Shown here: piece by piece, positions 23,451-31,019 of the stretch
Position numbering within the stretch: the stretch's first letter is position 1
Layout of the letters: every line of letters begins with the position of its first letter
From: Rubrobacter sp.
GTDB taxonomy: Bacteria > Actinomycetota > Rubrobacteria > Rubrobacterales > Rubrobacteraceae
DNA: 50,028 bases
Assembly: GCA_013695475.1 (NCBI GenBank)
Contig: JACDAJ010000045.1
Span: 1 to 50,028 of the forward strand
Reading direction: 5' to 3'
Made by a program: the position numbers and the translations under genes
Notes under the pieces: model-generated
What the model was told of the DNA's origin: nothing
Seen by the model: only the letters and a program-made list of their open reading frames with translations
Databases searched by the model: none

Positions 23451-25368
23451 TTTCAGAAAAACATGCGCGACGTGCGCCCGATACGGACGGGACTTCGCCG
23501 GGAGGTACCGGGAGTTTCTCCTCGACGCCGGAACGCTTTTCACTTTCGCGAGCATTTTGCTCCTCGTCGCGGCGACGATTCAAAATCCCGGCGGGCTTCT
23601 TTCCAGCGGTTCCCCCGAAGAAACGGGGACGGTTTTGTTCGTGTTCTCGGCGGTCGTCGGGTCGGTGTATATATGGTGGTCGGCGATACAGGGAATTCGC
23701 GAGCGCGACTTCACCGCGGATGTTCCCGTCTCGATAGCGACGTTCGCGGCCATCGCCATCGGGCAGTATTCGGCGGCGGCGATCGTGGCGGTTTTGCTCC
23801 TCGTCGGGGGTATGCTCGAGGAGTTCGTCGCCGCCCGAGCCGGACGAGCCGTCGGCGACCTCGCAAGTTTGCTTCCCGACCGAGCGACGGTTCGAAGAAA
23901 CGGAAACGACACCGTCGTCCGCCTCGAAGAAGTCGAAGTGGGGGACGTGCTTCTCGTCCGATCCGGCGAGGGGGTCGCGGTGGACGGCGAGGTCGTGAAG
24001 GGCGAGGCTTCCGTCAGCCAGGCCGCCGTCACGGGGGAGAGCATGCCCGTCGAGAAGGCGGCGGGGGATACGGTTTATGCCGGGACATTGAACGAGGTCG
24101 GCGCCCTCGAAATCCTCGCTACGGAGGTCGGGGAGGAGACGACGCTCGGGCGGATACGGCGCATGGTCGAGGAGGCGAAGGAGAAGAAGGCTCCCATAGA
24201 GCGCGTCCTCGACAAGTACGCGAAGTTTTATACTCCGATCGCACTGATTCTCGGAGCCGCGCTATGGTGGTGGACGGGAGATCCATTACGCGCTATCACG
24301 ATGCTCATCGTCTTTTGCCCATGCGTGATGGTTCTCGCCACCCCGACCGCGCTCGTCGCCTCCATCGGGAACGCCGCACTCCGAGGGAGCCTCGTGAAGA
24401 AAGGCTCGACGGTCGAGGCATTGGCGAAAATAGACACTGTCGCCTTCGACAAGACCGGGACGCTCACCTTCGGGGAGCCGGAGGTCGTCGAGGGCGCCGC
24501 GCTCGACGGCATCACCGAGGACGAACTCCTCCGCCTTGCCGGAGTCGCCGAGAAATTCAGCGAGCATCCTGTCGGACGGGCCATCTTCCGCGCCGCCGAG
24601 GAGAAATCGTCCGTCTCCGACCCGGACGATTTCGACGCGCTTCCGGGCATGGGTGTTCGGGCGACCTCTGGCGGGAGGGAGGTTCTCGTCGGGAAGAGCG
24701 ACCTCCTCACCGAGCATGGCATCGAGTCGAACGGGGCGGCCTCCGACCTCGTCGGCGCGTCGTCGGGGCGGAGCGTAGTCTCGCTCGCGGTGGACGGAAA
24801 GCTCGCCGGACTCTTCGTCCTCGAAGACAAATTGAGGCCGGAGGCGAAGGAGACCATCGAAGAATTAAACGCCCTCGGCCTGCGAACCGTCCTCGTGAGC
24901 GGCGACGAGCGGCGAACCGCCGAGAGGGTCGCCGAAAGGCTCGGCATCGAGGAAGTTCATGCGGAGGTTCTCCCAGAGCAGAAAGTCGAGGTGGTCGATA
25001 GGCTCCAGAAAGAGGGGAGGAAAGTCGCCTTCGTGGGGGACGGGATAAACGACGGCCCCGCGCTCGCCGCCGCCGACGTCGGGGTGGCGATGGGGCTGAG
25101 CGGCACCGACTTCGCCGTCGAGACCGCCGAGGTCGCGCTCCTCTCCGACGAGCTTTCAAGGCTGCCGCATCTCGCCAGCCTCTCGAAGAAGGCGATGGGC
25201 GCGATCAAGCAAAACCTCGTCTTCTCGCTCGGCGTCCTCGCCGTCGCCGTCGGGCTGACGATTCCCGGCATCCTCACCCCTGTGACGGGCGCCCTCCTCC
25301 ACGAACTCTCGTCCATCCCCGTCATCGCGAACTCGGCGCGGCTCATCCGGTGGAATCGGAGTGAGTGA
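23440..25368 (+). CDS. P1B-type heavy-metal ATPase (zinc/cadmium exporter)
   Basis: 642 residues. Order: N-terminal CATC pair (Cys9, Cys12), four helices, TGES (198-201), the CPC metal site (Cys293, Cys295) in helix 6, the phosphorylated Asp of DKTGT (337-341), the EHP motif with His376, GDGIND (533-538) and two final helices. The CPC site and ArsR control point to Zn/Cd/Pb rather than copper export (CPC also occurs in Cu pumps). A full HMA domain is absent; only a short CxxC tail remains. The start overlaps the ArsR gene. A palindromic repeat follows the stop closely. Confidence 0.95.
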   Translation: MASNFRKTCATCARYGRDFAGRYREFLLDAGTLFTFASILLLVAATIQNPGGLLSSGSPEETGTVLFVFSAVVGSVYIWWSAIQGIRERDFTADVPVSIATFAAIAIGQYSAAAIVAVLLLVGGMLEEFVAARAGRAVGDLASLLPDRATVRRNGNDTVVRLEEVEVGDVLLVRSGEGVAVDGEVVKGEASVSQAAVTGESMPVEKAAGDTVYAGTLNEVGALEILATEVGEETTLGRIRRMVEEAKEKKAPIERVLDKYAKFYTPIALILGAALWWWTGDPLRAITMLIVFCPCVMVLATPTALVASIGNAALRGSLVKKGSTVEALAKIDTVAFDKTGTLTFGEPEVVEGAALDGITEDELLRLAGVAEKFSEHPVGRAIFRAAEEKSSVSDPDDFDALPGMGVRATSGGREVLVGKSDLLTEHGIESNGAASDLVGASSGRSVVSLAVDGKLAGLFVLEDKLRPEAKETIEELNALGLRTVLVSGDERRTAERVAERLGIEEVHAEVLPEQKVEVVDRLQKEGRKVAFVGDGINDGPALAAADVGVAMGLSGTDFAVETAEVALLSDELSRLPHLASLSKKAMGAIKQNLVFSLGVLAVAVGLTIPGILTPVTGALLHELSSIPVIANSARLIRWNRSE

Positions 25369-25392
25369 GGGTCGCTTTGGTCGCTGTTGCTC

Positions 25393-25461
25393 CCGGTTAT
25401 TGGTTCGTGGTTATTGGTTATTGGCAAATACGAAAACCAACAACCAAAAACCATTAACCGG
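25393..25461. repeat. TTGGTTATTGG palindromic repeat, copy 3
   Basis: GGTTATTGGTTCGTGG, TTATTGGTTATTGG, turn GCAAATACG, then AAAACCAACAACC and AAAAACCATTAACCGG. It lies 25 bases after the ATPase stop and before the acetyltransferase gene. Confidence 0.85.
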
Positions 25462-25500
25462 AGAGGAGCCGAAGGCGGCGAAGCCGGGTACGGAGCGGCC

Positions 25501-26040
25501 ATGAACCTCGAAACAAAGCGGCTCCATTTGCGACCGTTCGCGCTCTCCGACCTCGATGTTCTCGCGGACATATGCGCTCGCCCCGACACCCGTGGCTTCG
25601 CGTGGGAAGGCCCGAAAGACCGAAGCTCCGTCGCCGCCGAACTCCGTGAATGGATCGCAGAGTACGAAAATGGCCTCGGGAGCCTCGCCATAATTTATAA
25701 AGAGGGCGGGGAACTCATCGGACACGTCGGGGTGTCGCGGGAAGAAGGAAGGTACGTCCTCTCGTATGCGCTCCGAAAAGATCATTGGTGCATGGGACTC
25801 GCCCCCGAAGCGTGCCGGAAAATAATGGCCCACACCTTCGACGAACTCGAAATGGACGAAATATGGACGCGCACCCGCGCCGGAAACTCCGCGTGGCGCT
25901 CGATGATGGGTCGCCTCGGAATGACCCACCGCGAATCCGCCGGAGACACCGTCCATTACGCCGCGACGGCGGGGGATTTTTCGGATGCGATGCGCGAACA
26001 TGAACGGAAAGTCGAGTTCGGCATGCCGATAAAACGATAA
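25501..26040 (+). CDS. GNAT-family N-acetyltransferase
   Basis: 179 residues. RimJ/RimL-like layout: ETKRLHLRPFALSDLD at the start, the central GGELIGHVGVSRE strand, YALRKDHWCMGLAPEAC bearing the acetyl-CoA-binding turn (here MGLAPEA in place of the usual GxGxA form), and GNSAWRSMMGRLGM after it. It probably acetylates an amino group on a protein or small molecule; the target is unknown. The start ATG at 25501 lies after the third palindromic repeat. It is the only gene between the zinc-export and zinc-buffer operons with no visible metal link. Confidence 0.9.
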   Translation: MNLETKRLHLRPFALSDLDVLADICARPDTRGFAWEGPKDRSSVAAELREWIAEYENGLGSLAIIYKEGGELIGHVGVSREEGRYVLSYALRKDHWCMGLAPEACRKIMAHTFDELEMDEIWTRTRAGNSAWRSMMGRLGMTHRESAGDTVHYAATAGDFSDAMREHERKVEFGMPIKR

Positions 26041-26053
26041 CGAAACGAAAAAA

Positions 26054-26081
26054 CGGCTCCCGGCGATGGAGCCGGGAGCCG
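26054..26081. terminator. strong terminator between convergent genes
   Basis: A perfect 11-base-pair stem (CGGCTCCCGGC with GCCGGGAGCCG) and six-base loop. On the minus strand six T residues follow directly, ending the His-rich protein operon. On the plus strand CTCTTTTGTTTTT follows some bases later, serving the acetyltransferase gene. Confidence 0.92.
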
Positions 26082-26101
26082 CGAAGAACACTCTTTTGTT
26101 T

Positions 26102-26443
26102 TTAGCTTGCGATCTCCACGGGGCCGTGGTTGTCGCAGTGGCCGTCGTGCGGGTGATGGAGATGGCCCTCGACGAGATAGTCGGTATGGTCGCCGTGCGG
26201 AACCGCCTCGTGTCCGCAGCCGGGGCCGTGGGTGTGGTCGTCGCCATGCTCGGCGTCGTGGTCGTTGTGTCCGTCCGGGTTCGCGCCGCTCACTTCGATG
26301 GCGTGCTCCTCGACGGTTCCATCGTCTTTCTGGTGGTGGAGGTGGACGTCGTGGAGATAGTCGGTGTGGCCGTTGTGCTTCACTGCGGTGTGTTCGCAGT
26401 CCGGGCCGTGGACGTGGTCGTGTCCGGTGTGTACTTCGGTCAT
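26102..26443 (-). CDS. His-rich duplicated zinc-binding protein
   Basis: 113 residues, 26 of them His and 3 Cys. Two copies of a ~33-residue module are visible: GHDHVHGPDCEHTAVKHNGH with TDYLHDVHLHH (residues 7-37) and DDHTHGPGCGHEAVPHGDH with TDYLVEGHLHH (68-97), followed by a third short HDGHCDNHGP. The module pattern HxHGPxCxH plus TDYLxxxHLHH suggests a folded metal-binding unit rather than random His richness. Zinc buffering or chaperoning in the cytosol is inferred; there is no signal peptide. AAGGAA lies six bases before the ATG. It follows an SmtB-like repressor gene by 29 bases and is closed by a strong terminator, so the repressor should induce it with zinc. Confidence 0.88.
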   Translation of the reverse strand: MTEVHTGHDHVHGPDCEHTAVKHNGHTDYLHDVHLHHQKDDGTVEEHAIEVSGANPDGHNDHDAEHGDDHTHGPGCGHEAVPHGDHTDYLVEGHLHHPHDGHCDNHGPVEIAS

Positions 26444-26472
26444 GTTCGTTCCTTTCGTTAGCTTTACGTTTT

Positions 26473-26850
26473 CTATTCGTCCGCGTGGGCGAGGATGGAG
26501 AGGATCACATCGTATACGTGCCGGTCGGCGAGCGAATAATATACGTGCTTGCCTTCCCGCCTCCCGACGACGAGACCTTCGCCACGCAGGATCTTCAGCC
26601 TCTGTGAGATGGTGGACATTCCCTCGCCACTCTCAGCGGCGATCTCCGTGACGCACATCTCACCCTCCGACAAGCGGATCATGAGCCGCAGCCGAGCCTC
26701 GTCGCCCGCCGCATGGAGCATCCTCGCCGCCCGCCCGAAAGACTCGCCGCTCGACGGGGAGAAAGTTTCCGGGCTATCGCCGTGATCCTCCCCCCGACAC
26801 GTCGGCGTCGGCTCCATCCCAACCTCCGTCTCTATCAAACGATTCATCAT
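26473..26850 (-). CDS. ArsR/SmtB-family repressor, SmtB-like alpha-5 site
   Basis: 125 residues. Winged helix: GDEARLRLMIRLSEGEMCV, then STISQRLKILRGEGLV as recognition helix and the wing GRREGKHVYYSLAD. The terminal helix holds Asp109, His111, His122 and Glu125, the exact D-x-H-x10-H-x2-E spacing of the SmtB zinc site. It should repress in zinc-poor cells and release with excess zinc. Its own promoter is TTGACA-17-TATCAT, followed after eight bases by ATGATG; no ribosome site, so probably leaderless. A second ATG at 26817 has an ideal GGAGG site and would drop 11 residues. It heads an operon with the His-rich protein. Confidence 0.92.
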   Translation of the reverse strand: MMNRLIETEVGMEPTPTCRGEDHGDSPETFSPSSGESFGRAARMLHAAGDEARLRLMIRLSEGEMCVTEIAAESGEGMSTISQRLKILRGEGLVVGRREGKHVYYSLADRHVYDVILSILAHADE

Positions 26851-26851
26851 T

Positions 26852-26887
26852 ACATGAAATGATAAATCGTCATGTGCGGGCTGTCAA
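26852..26887 (-). promoter_or_regulatory. promoter and operator of the SmtB-like gene
   Basis: TTGACA (26887-26882) and TATCAT (26864-26859), 17 bases apart, form a near-consensus promoter. The -10 lies inside an inverted repeat whose arms are ACATGA and TCATGT (26852-26875), a likely binding site for the repressor itself. Confidence 0.8.
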
Positions 26888-27202
26888 GGGAGGTCGCTCC
26901 CTTCGGTCGCTCCGGGGAGTGGGGAGGCGCTCGCTCCGCTCGCTTCGGGAGTGGGGAGTGGGGGAAGTCCGGAGGCAACGCTTCCCTCGCCGACGCGCTC
27001 TCCGCCCACGGCGAGTGTCTCCTTCGAGCGGCAAAGCGGAAAGACACCGGAGAATGCGAACCGCGCGAAGCCCCGGAGAGAGCGAGCCGGAGGCGAACCG
27101 CTCTCCCGACTTCCGAAGCGAGGGTACTTCGCGCCCATTGTCGGTTATTGGTTCATAGTTATTGGCAAAAACTAAAAACCAAAAACCGGAGCGACCTCCC
27201 GG
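26888..27202. other. intergenic region with GC-rich repeats and palindromic element
   Basis: No gene. The first part is rich in GGGGAGTGGGG and CGCTCCGCTCGCTTCGGGA units, and the end holds palindromic repeat copy 4. Similar GGGAGTGGGG/GACTCCCGAAGC elements occur at 34050-34130 and 44000-44050. It separates the SmtB operon from znuB2. Confidence 0.5.
27142..27189. repeat. TTGGTTATTGG palindromic repeat, copy 4
   Basis: CGGTTATTGGTTCATAG, TTATTGGCAAAAACT and AAAAACCAAAAACCGGAGCGACC. It ends about a dozen bases before the stop codon of the znuB2 gene. Confidence 0.8.
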
Positions 27203-28027
27203 CTATCCGGTGGCTTTCGGGGTGGGGAGGGATCCGAGGATTGACACGGCTATGAAGAGGGCGGTGCATGAGAGGACGATGGCCGCCCCGGAGGAGACGT
27301 TCAGATAGTACGAGGCGTACAGTCCGGCGAGGCCGGAGGCCGAGGCGAAGGCGGCGGAGAGGAGCATCATGCGGGGCAGGCTCTTTGTGAGGAGGGAGGC
27401 GGTCGCGGCGGGGGTGATGAGGAGCGCGCTGATCAAGACGACGCCGACTGCTTGTATGCCGACGACGACTGTGAGGGCGAGGAGGATGAGGAGGCCGTAT
27501 CGGACGCGGTCGGCTCGAAGCCCGACCACCTCGGCGTGGGTCGGGTCGAAGGAGGTGAGTTCGAGTTCTTTGTGGAACAGGAAAAGGCACAAAAGCACGA
27601 GCGCGGCGAGGATCGAGATCGCGATGAGATCCCCGCTCGTCACCCCGAGGATGTTCCCGAAGAGCATGTGGGTGAAATCGCGGAACGAACTCACCGTGCT
27701 CATGAGAAGCACGCCGAGGGCGAACATCCCGGTGAATGTGATGCCGATGGCGGTATCCTCGCGCAGCGACTGGCGGCGAGACAGCCAGCCAACCCCGAGC
27801 GCCGTCGCGACCCCGGCCACGATCGCCCCCCCGAGAAGATTCACCCCGAGGAGATACGCCGCGACAAGCCCCGGAAGAACGGTGTGCGAGAGCGCATCCC
27901 CCATGAAAGCCATCCCGCGAAGCACCACATAAACGCCGAGGATGGCGCACGTCGCCCCGATTAGGACGGCGGCGACCGCCCCGGTCTGCATGAACGAATA
28001 TTGCAAAGGTCCCGTCAGCCAGCTCAT
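27203..28027 (-). CDS. second zinc/manganese-type ABC permease (ZnuB-like)
   Basis: 274 residues, ABC-3 family permease with multiple helices. The GMAFMGDALSHTVLPG block near 40-55 is the conserved substrate-channel motif and FGNILGVTSGD near 126 is characteristic. The start ATG at 28027 is in the ATGA overlap with the ATPase gene, so the longer upstream frame is not needed. With the genes upstream it forms a second znuABC set, on the opposite strand to the first. The two permeases differ in sequence (for example GDALSHT against GDALAHA), so they are not a recent duplicate. Metal could be zinc or manganese; zinc is inferred from the context. Confidence 0.93.
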   Translation of the reverse strand: MSWLTGPLQYSFMQTGAVAAVLIGATCAILGVYVVLRGMAFMGDALSHTVLPGLVAAYLLGVNLLGGAIVAGVATALGVGWLSRRQSLREDTAIGITFTGMFALGVLLMSTVSSFRDFTHMLFGNILGVTSGDLIAISILAALVLLCLFLFHKELELTSFDPTHAEVVGLRADRVRYGLLILLALTVVVGIQAVGVVLISALLITPAATASLLTKSLPRMMLLSAAFASASGLAGLYASYYLNVSSGAAIVLSCTALFIAVSILGSLPTPKATG

Positions 28028-28707
28028 CGCAGCGGAATGCCCGTGAAAGCCTCGGCCTCCGGAGCGGCCTCGCGTCCTTCGCGCAGATAAAATGCCGCGT
28101 CGAAGTCCGAGGAGAGGCTTTCGAGGTCGTGGGTCGCGGTGACGATGGTCTTCCCGGACTCCCACAGTTCGCGGATGACGGCGGATATCTTTTCCCGCGT
28201 CTCGGCGTCCACGGCGGCGAGCGGCTCGTCGAGGAGGAGGAGGTCGGAGCCTTGCGCGAGCGAGCGGGCGAGGAGGGCGCGTTGCTGCTGGCCGCCCGAC
28301 AATTGCCCGATCTGGCGCGAAGACAAATCCTCGATGCCGAGGCGGGCGAGGATGTCATGGACGAGTTCGTGGTCTTCGCGCCCCGGTCTTTTCAGCCATC
28401 CGAGGTGGACATAGCGGCCCGTCATCACGAGCTTGCGGACGTTGATCGGGAACCGCCAGTCTATCTCTCCGCGCTGCGGCAAATACGCCACCCGGTGATG
28501 GCACGCCCCGACCGGATTTCCATGGACGAGAATCGAACCGGACTCCGGCCTCAAAAGCCCGACGACCGCTTTTAATAGCGTGGACTTCCCCGACCCGTTC
28601 GGCCCGACGAGCGCGACCCGAGTGCCGGACGGAATCCTCAGCGAAACCCCGTCGAGCGCGGGATGTTCCATCCCCGGATGCGATGCGCGGAGGCTGCGAA
28701 CCGCCAG
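28024..28707 (-). CDS. second zinc-type ABC ATPase (ZnuC-like), start unresolved
   Basis: About 227 residues. Walker A GPNGSGKST, YLPQRGEIDWRFP, signature LSGGQQQRA, Walker B LLLDEPLAAVD and the switch His of ATHDLE are all present. No ordinary start codon is found before the first beta strand: ATG 28671 would remove it, and only a CTG at 28707 or the open frame continuing through a tandem repeat lies upstream. I show the CTG as a minimum for a complete domain. The repeat array at 28805-29127 may have displaced the original 5' end. It overlaps the permease start by ATGA. Confidence 0.8.
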   Translation of the reverse strand: MAVRSLRASHPGMEHPALDGVSLRIPSGTRVALVGPNGSGKSTLLKAVVGLLRPESGSILVHGNPVGACHHRVAYLPQRGEIDWRFPINVRKLVMTGRYVHLGWLKRPGREDHELVHDILARLGIEDLSSRQIGQLSGGQQQRALLARSLAQGSDLLLLDEPLAAVDAETREKISAVIRELWESGKTIVTATHDLESLSSDFDAAFYLREGREAAPEAEAFTGIPLR

Positions 28708-28804
28708 CGCGGCAGCGTCCGGGACCGGATCCGCATGCCGCCCCCCGGCGTACGAAAATACCGGGAGTCGGGAAGCGATTCGCTTCGCTCCGCTACGGGA
28801 GCCG

Positions 28805-29127
28805 GGAGTCGGGAATGGCACGGAGGCGAAGCTCGCGCCGCCAATTTCTCCCACCGAATTCATCGAGGGTCCATCGGGCTCGGAGGCGAATGTGCCGGAG
28901 GCGAGAAAGTGGGGGAGTCGGGAAAGGCGCGGTATCGAAACCCATGCCGCCGAAGCCCCACGTCGAATTTCGCGGGAGTCCGTCGGGTGCGGGGCGAAGG
29001 TGTCGGAGGAAAGGAAGTGGGAAGCAGGGAAAGGCACGGTGTCGAAAAACGTGCCGCCGAAGCCTCCCCTCGAATTTCGCGGGAGTTTGTCGGCGTCGGG
29101 GGTGAGGGCGAAGGCGTCGGGTGGTGT
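28805..29127. repeat. tandem repeat of ~108 bp, three degenerate copies
   Basis: Units begin at 28805, 28914 and 29021 (periods 109 and 107). Each carries a GGGAAxGGCxCGG box, a GCCGCCxAxxxCxCCC box and a CGGGxGCGxxGGCGAA-like box. The array lies between znuA2 and znuC2. Read on the minus strand a frame stays open through all copies. The flanks (28741-28804 and 29128-29296) are further GGGAGTCGGG and CGAAxGCGGGA-like repeat DNA with no gene. Confidence 0.75.
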
Positions 29128-29296
29128 GGGATCCGGGCGAAAGGTTTCGTCGCTCGCTTTGGGGAAAATCTTTGCCCTTCCCGACCCCCGACTTCCGAAC
29201 AACGAAAGCCGCGAAGAAATAAACCGGATCCCGTATGAAAGGAAGTCGAGAACACCCCGACTTCCGAAACGAGTGCCTCCCGACTCCCGGTTTTCC

Positions 29297-30472
29297 TCAT
29301 TCGAGGGCGTCCGCGATGGTCGAGGCGTTGTATTCCGTCATGCCGATATATGTGTCGCCCTCGCTTCCCTCTTCGCCGAGGGCGTCAGTGTACAGCGGGG
29401 GGGCGAGTTCGACGCCCGCCTCGTTCGCTATGCGCTCCATGATGGCTTCGTTTGTGGTCGTCTCCGGGAAGATCGCCGGCACTCCCGTCGCCCGGATCCC
29501 ATCGGACAGCTCGGCGATGTCGCCCGCCGCCGGGTCGGACGCCTCGGTGGTGAAGCCCTCAATGGCTGTCCCGACGACCTCGAAATCATATGCCTCAGCA
29601 AAATATCCGAAGGTGTCGTGGGCGGTGATGAGCTTCCGATTTTCCTCCGGAACACCCGAGACGCTCTCCTCGACGGAGGCTTCCAATTCCCGAAGCTCGG
29701 CTATGTACTCGCTCGCGTTCTCCCGGTACACGTCGGCGTTCTCCGCGTCGGCCTCGACCAGCGCATCGCGGACGGCCTCGGTCATCGAGATGGCATTGCC
29801 GACATCGCCCCACACATGCGGATCAAACTCGCCATGACCTTCGCTTTCGTGATCCCCATGCTCGTCGCCATGTTCGTCGGAGTGTTCCTCATCTCCATGA
29901 TCGTGCGATTCCTCGTCGGCATGCCCCTCATCGCCGTGGTCGTGCGAGGCTTCGTCGGCATGCTCGTCGCCTTCATGGGAATGCTCGTCGTCATGTTCCT
30001 CATTCCCACGTTCCTCTTTCTCATGCCCTTCGTCGCCGTGACCGTCGCCCCCATCCGCATGTTCCTCGTCGCCATGCTCGTCGCTGTGTTCCTCGTGTCC
30101 GCCTTCGATGGGTTCGAGGCCGTCGGTGGCGGCGACGCGCTCGGCTTCGGAGCCGGATGATTCGTACATGTCGTCGAGCCACGTCTCGTATTCGAGGCCG
30201 TTCTCGAAGACGACTTCGGCCTCGGAGAGGGCCGCGCTGTCGGACGGACTCGGCTCGAAGACGTGCGGGTCTTCGCCTGCGGCGACGAGGGTCGTGAGTT
30301 CGATTCCATCTCCACCGACGTTCCCGACGATGTCGCCGAGAATGCTGTGAGTCGCGACGACGCGGGGGCCGCTCGCCTCCTGTCCGGCCCCCGATCCGCC
30401 ACCGCATCCCGCGAGGACGAACGCGAACATAGCCAAAGCAAGCGGAATACCGACCCTCGAAATACGTTTCAC
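29297..30472 (-). CDS. second zinc ABC transporter lipoprotein (ZnuA-like)
   Basis: 391 residues. Lipoprotein signal ends at Cys23 (FAFVLAGC). Binding-fold blocks: [19 protein letters not shown], the first metal His in GEDPHVFEPSPSD (intact here, unlike the first ZnuA), a His/Glu/Asp-rich loop of about 90 residues, DPHVWGDVGNA, TAHDTFGYFAEAYDF and FPETTTNEA. It captures zinc (perhaps manganese) outside the membrane. GGAGAGGAG lies before the GTG start at 30472. znuC2 and znuB2 follow on the same strand after a 590-base repeat-filled gap. A fragment homologous to this gene lies just upstream at 30694-30822. Confidence 0.93.
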   Translation of the reverse strand: MKRISRVGIPLALAMFAFVLAGCGGGSGAGQEASGPRVVATHSILGDIVGNVGGDGIELTTLVAAGEDPHVFEPSPSDSAALSEAEVVFENGLEYETWLDDMYESSGSEAERVAATDGLEPIEGGHEEHSDEHGDEEHADGGDGHGDEGHEKEERGNEEHDDEHSHEGDEHADEASHDHGDEGHADEESHDHGDEEHSDEHGDEHGDHESEGHGEFDPHVWGDVGNAISMTEAVRDALVEADAENADVYRENASEYIAELRELEASVEESVSGVPEENRKLITAHDTFGYFAEAYDFEVVGTAIEGFTTEASDPAAGDIAELSDGIRATGVPAIFPETTTNEAIMERIANEAGVELAPPLYTDALGEEGSEGDTYIGMTEYNASTIADALE

Positions 30473-30693
30473 CGTGACTCCTCTCCGTTATGCGGAGATC
30501 CCGAAAGCGAAAACCCTCCGCAACCCACGTTCTCAACCATCGAATCTCACCTTCGCTAATACCGCGTAAAAACCTTCGCTCATCGCTCCCCCGAACCCAC
30601 CCGTGGACACGGTTCGGCGGGTCGTCTTCGCCACCGGGGAATGCACTTCACAAAACAGACGTTCCGGTGGAAAGCCTTCACGAAAGTGGTATG

Positions 30694-30822
30694 GCGTTTG
30701 GATGGACTCGGCTCGAAGATGTGCGGGTCTTCGCCCACACCGACGAGGGGCGCGAGTTCGATGCCGCCTCCGCCGACGTTCCCGACTATGTCGCCGAGTA
30801 TGCTGTGCGTCGCGACGACATA
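30694..30822 (-). pseudogene. znuA gene fragment
   Basis: Translated on the minus strand it reads [30 protein letters not shown] and HIFEPSPSK, nearly the same as residues about 37-83 of the znuA2 gene 350 bases away ([39 protein letters not shown]). There is no signal peptide and the frame runs into unrelated sequence at both ends. It is a partial duplication or decayed copy of the 5' part of a znuA gene. Nucleotide similarity spans about 30704-30822 and looks around 85 percent by eye. Confidence 0.85.
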
Positions 30823-30845
30823 CGGTCGCCGATGGATGCCCCCCT

Positions 30846-31019
30846 TCATGACGCCTTTCGTCCGCCGCACGATGAGCACGCGCCGCCGAGGGCGTATTGC
30901 ACGACCATCCACTCGTACGCCGTGAGTTCCTCCCCGAGTTCGCGCTTTTCGAGGGCGTCGCACGTCCTCCGGTCTATCTCCCGCTGCCGCGCCGTCCGAT
31001 GCCTTTTCGCCTCGCTCAT
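30846..31019 (-). CDS. 57-residue CxxC protein downstream of WD40 gene
   Basis: A small, mostly charged protein: [20 protein letters not shown] and [19 protein letters not shown], then [13 protein letters not shown]. Its start overlaps the WD40 stop as ATGA, evidence of translational coupling and thus of real expression. The C-terminal CSSC pair, plus an earlier Cys, could bind zinc. No family is recognised. It is the last gene of the COG0523-WD40 operon, which lies under a Fur-type palindrome, so it may be expressed under metal limitation. A znuA fragment follows immediately. Confidence 0.7.
   Translation of the reverse strand: MSEAKRHRTARQREIDRRTCDALEKRELGEELTAYEWMVVQYALGGACSSCGGRKAS

Noticed and set aside
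28805-29127. CRISPR-like array
   Set aside because: Three diverged ~108-bp units have no short conserved repeat with unique spacers, and no cas genes are near.
28580-30160. 526-codon plus-strand frame across the repeat array and znuA2
   Set aside because: Antisense shadow of a clear lipoprotein gene and repeat DNA.
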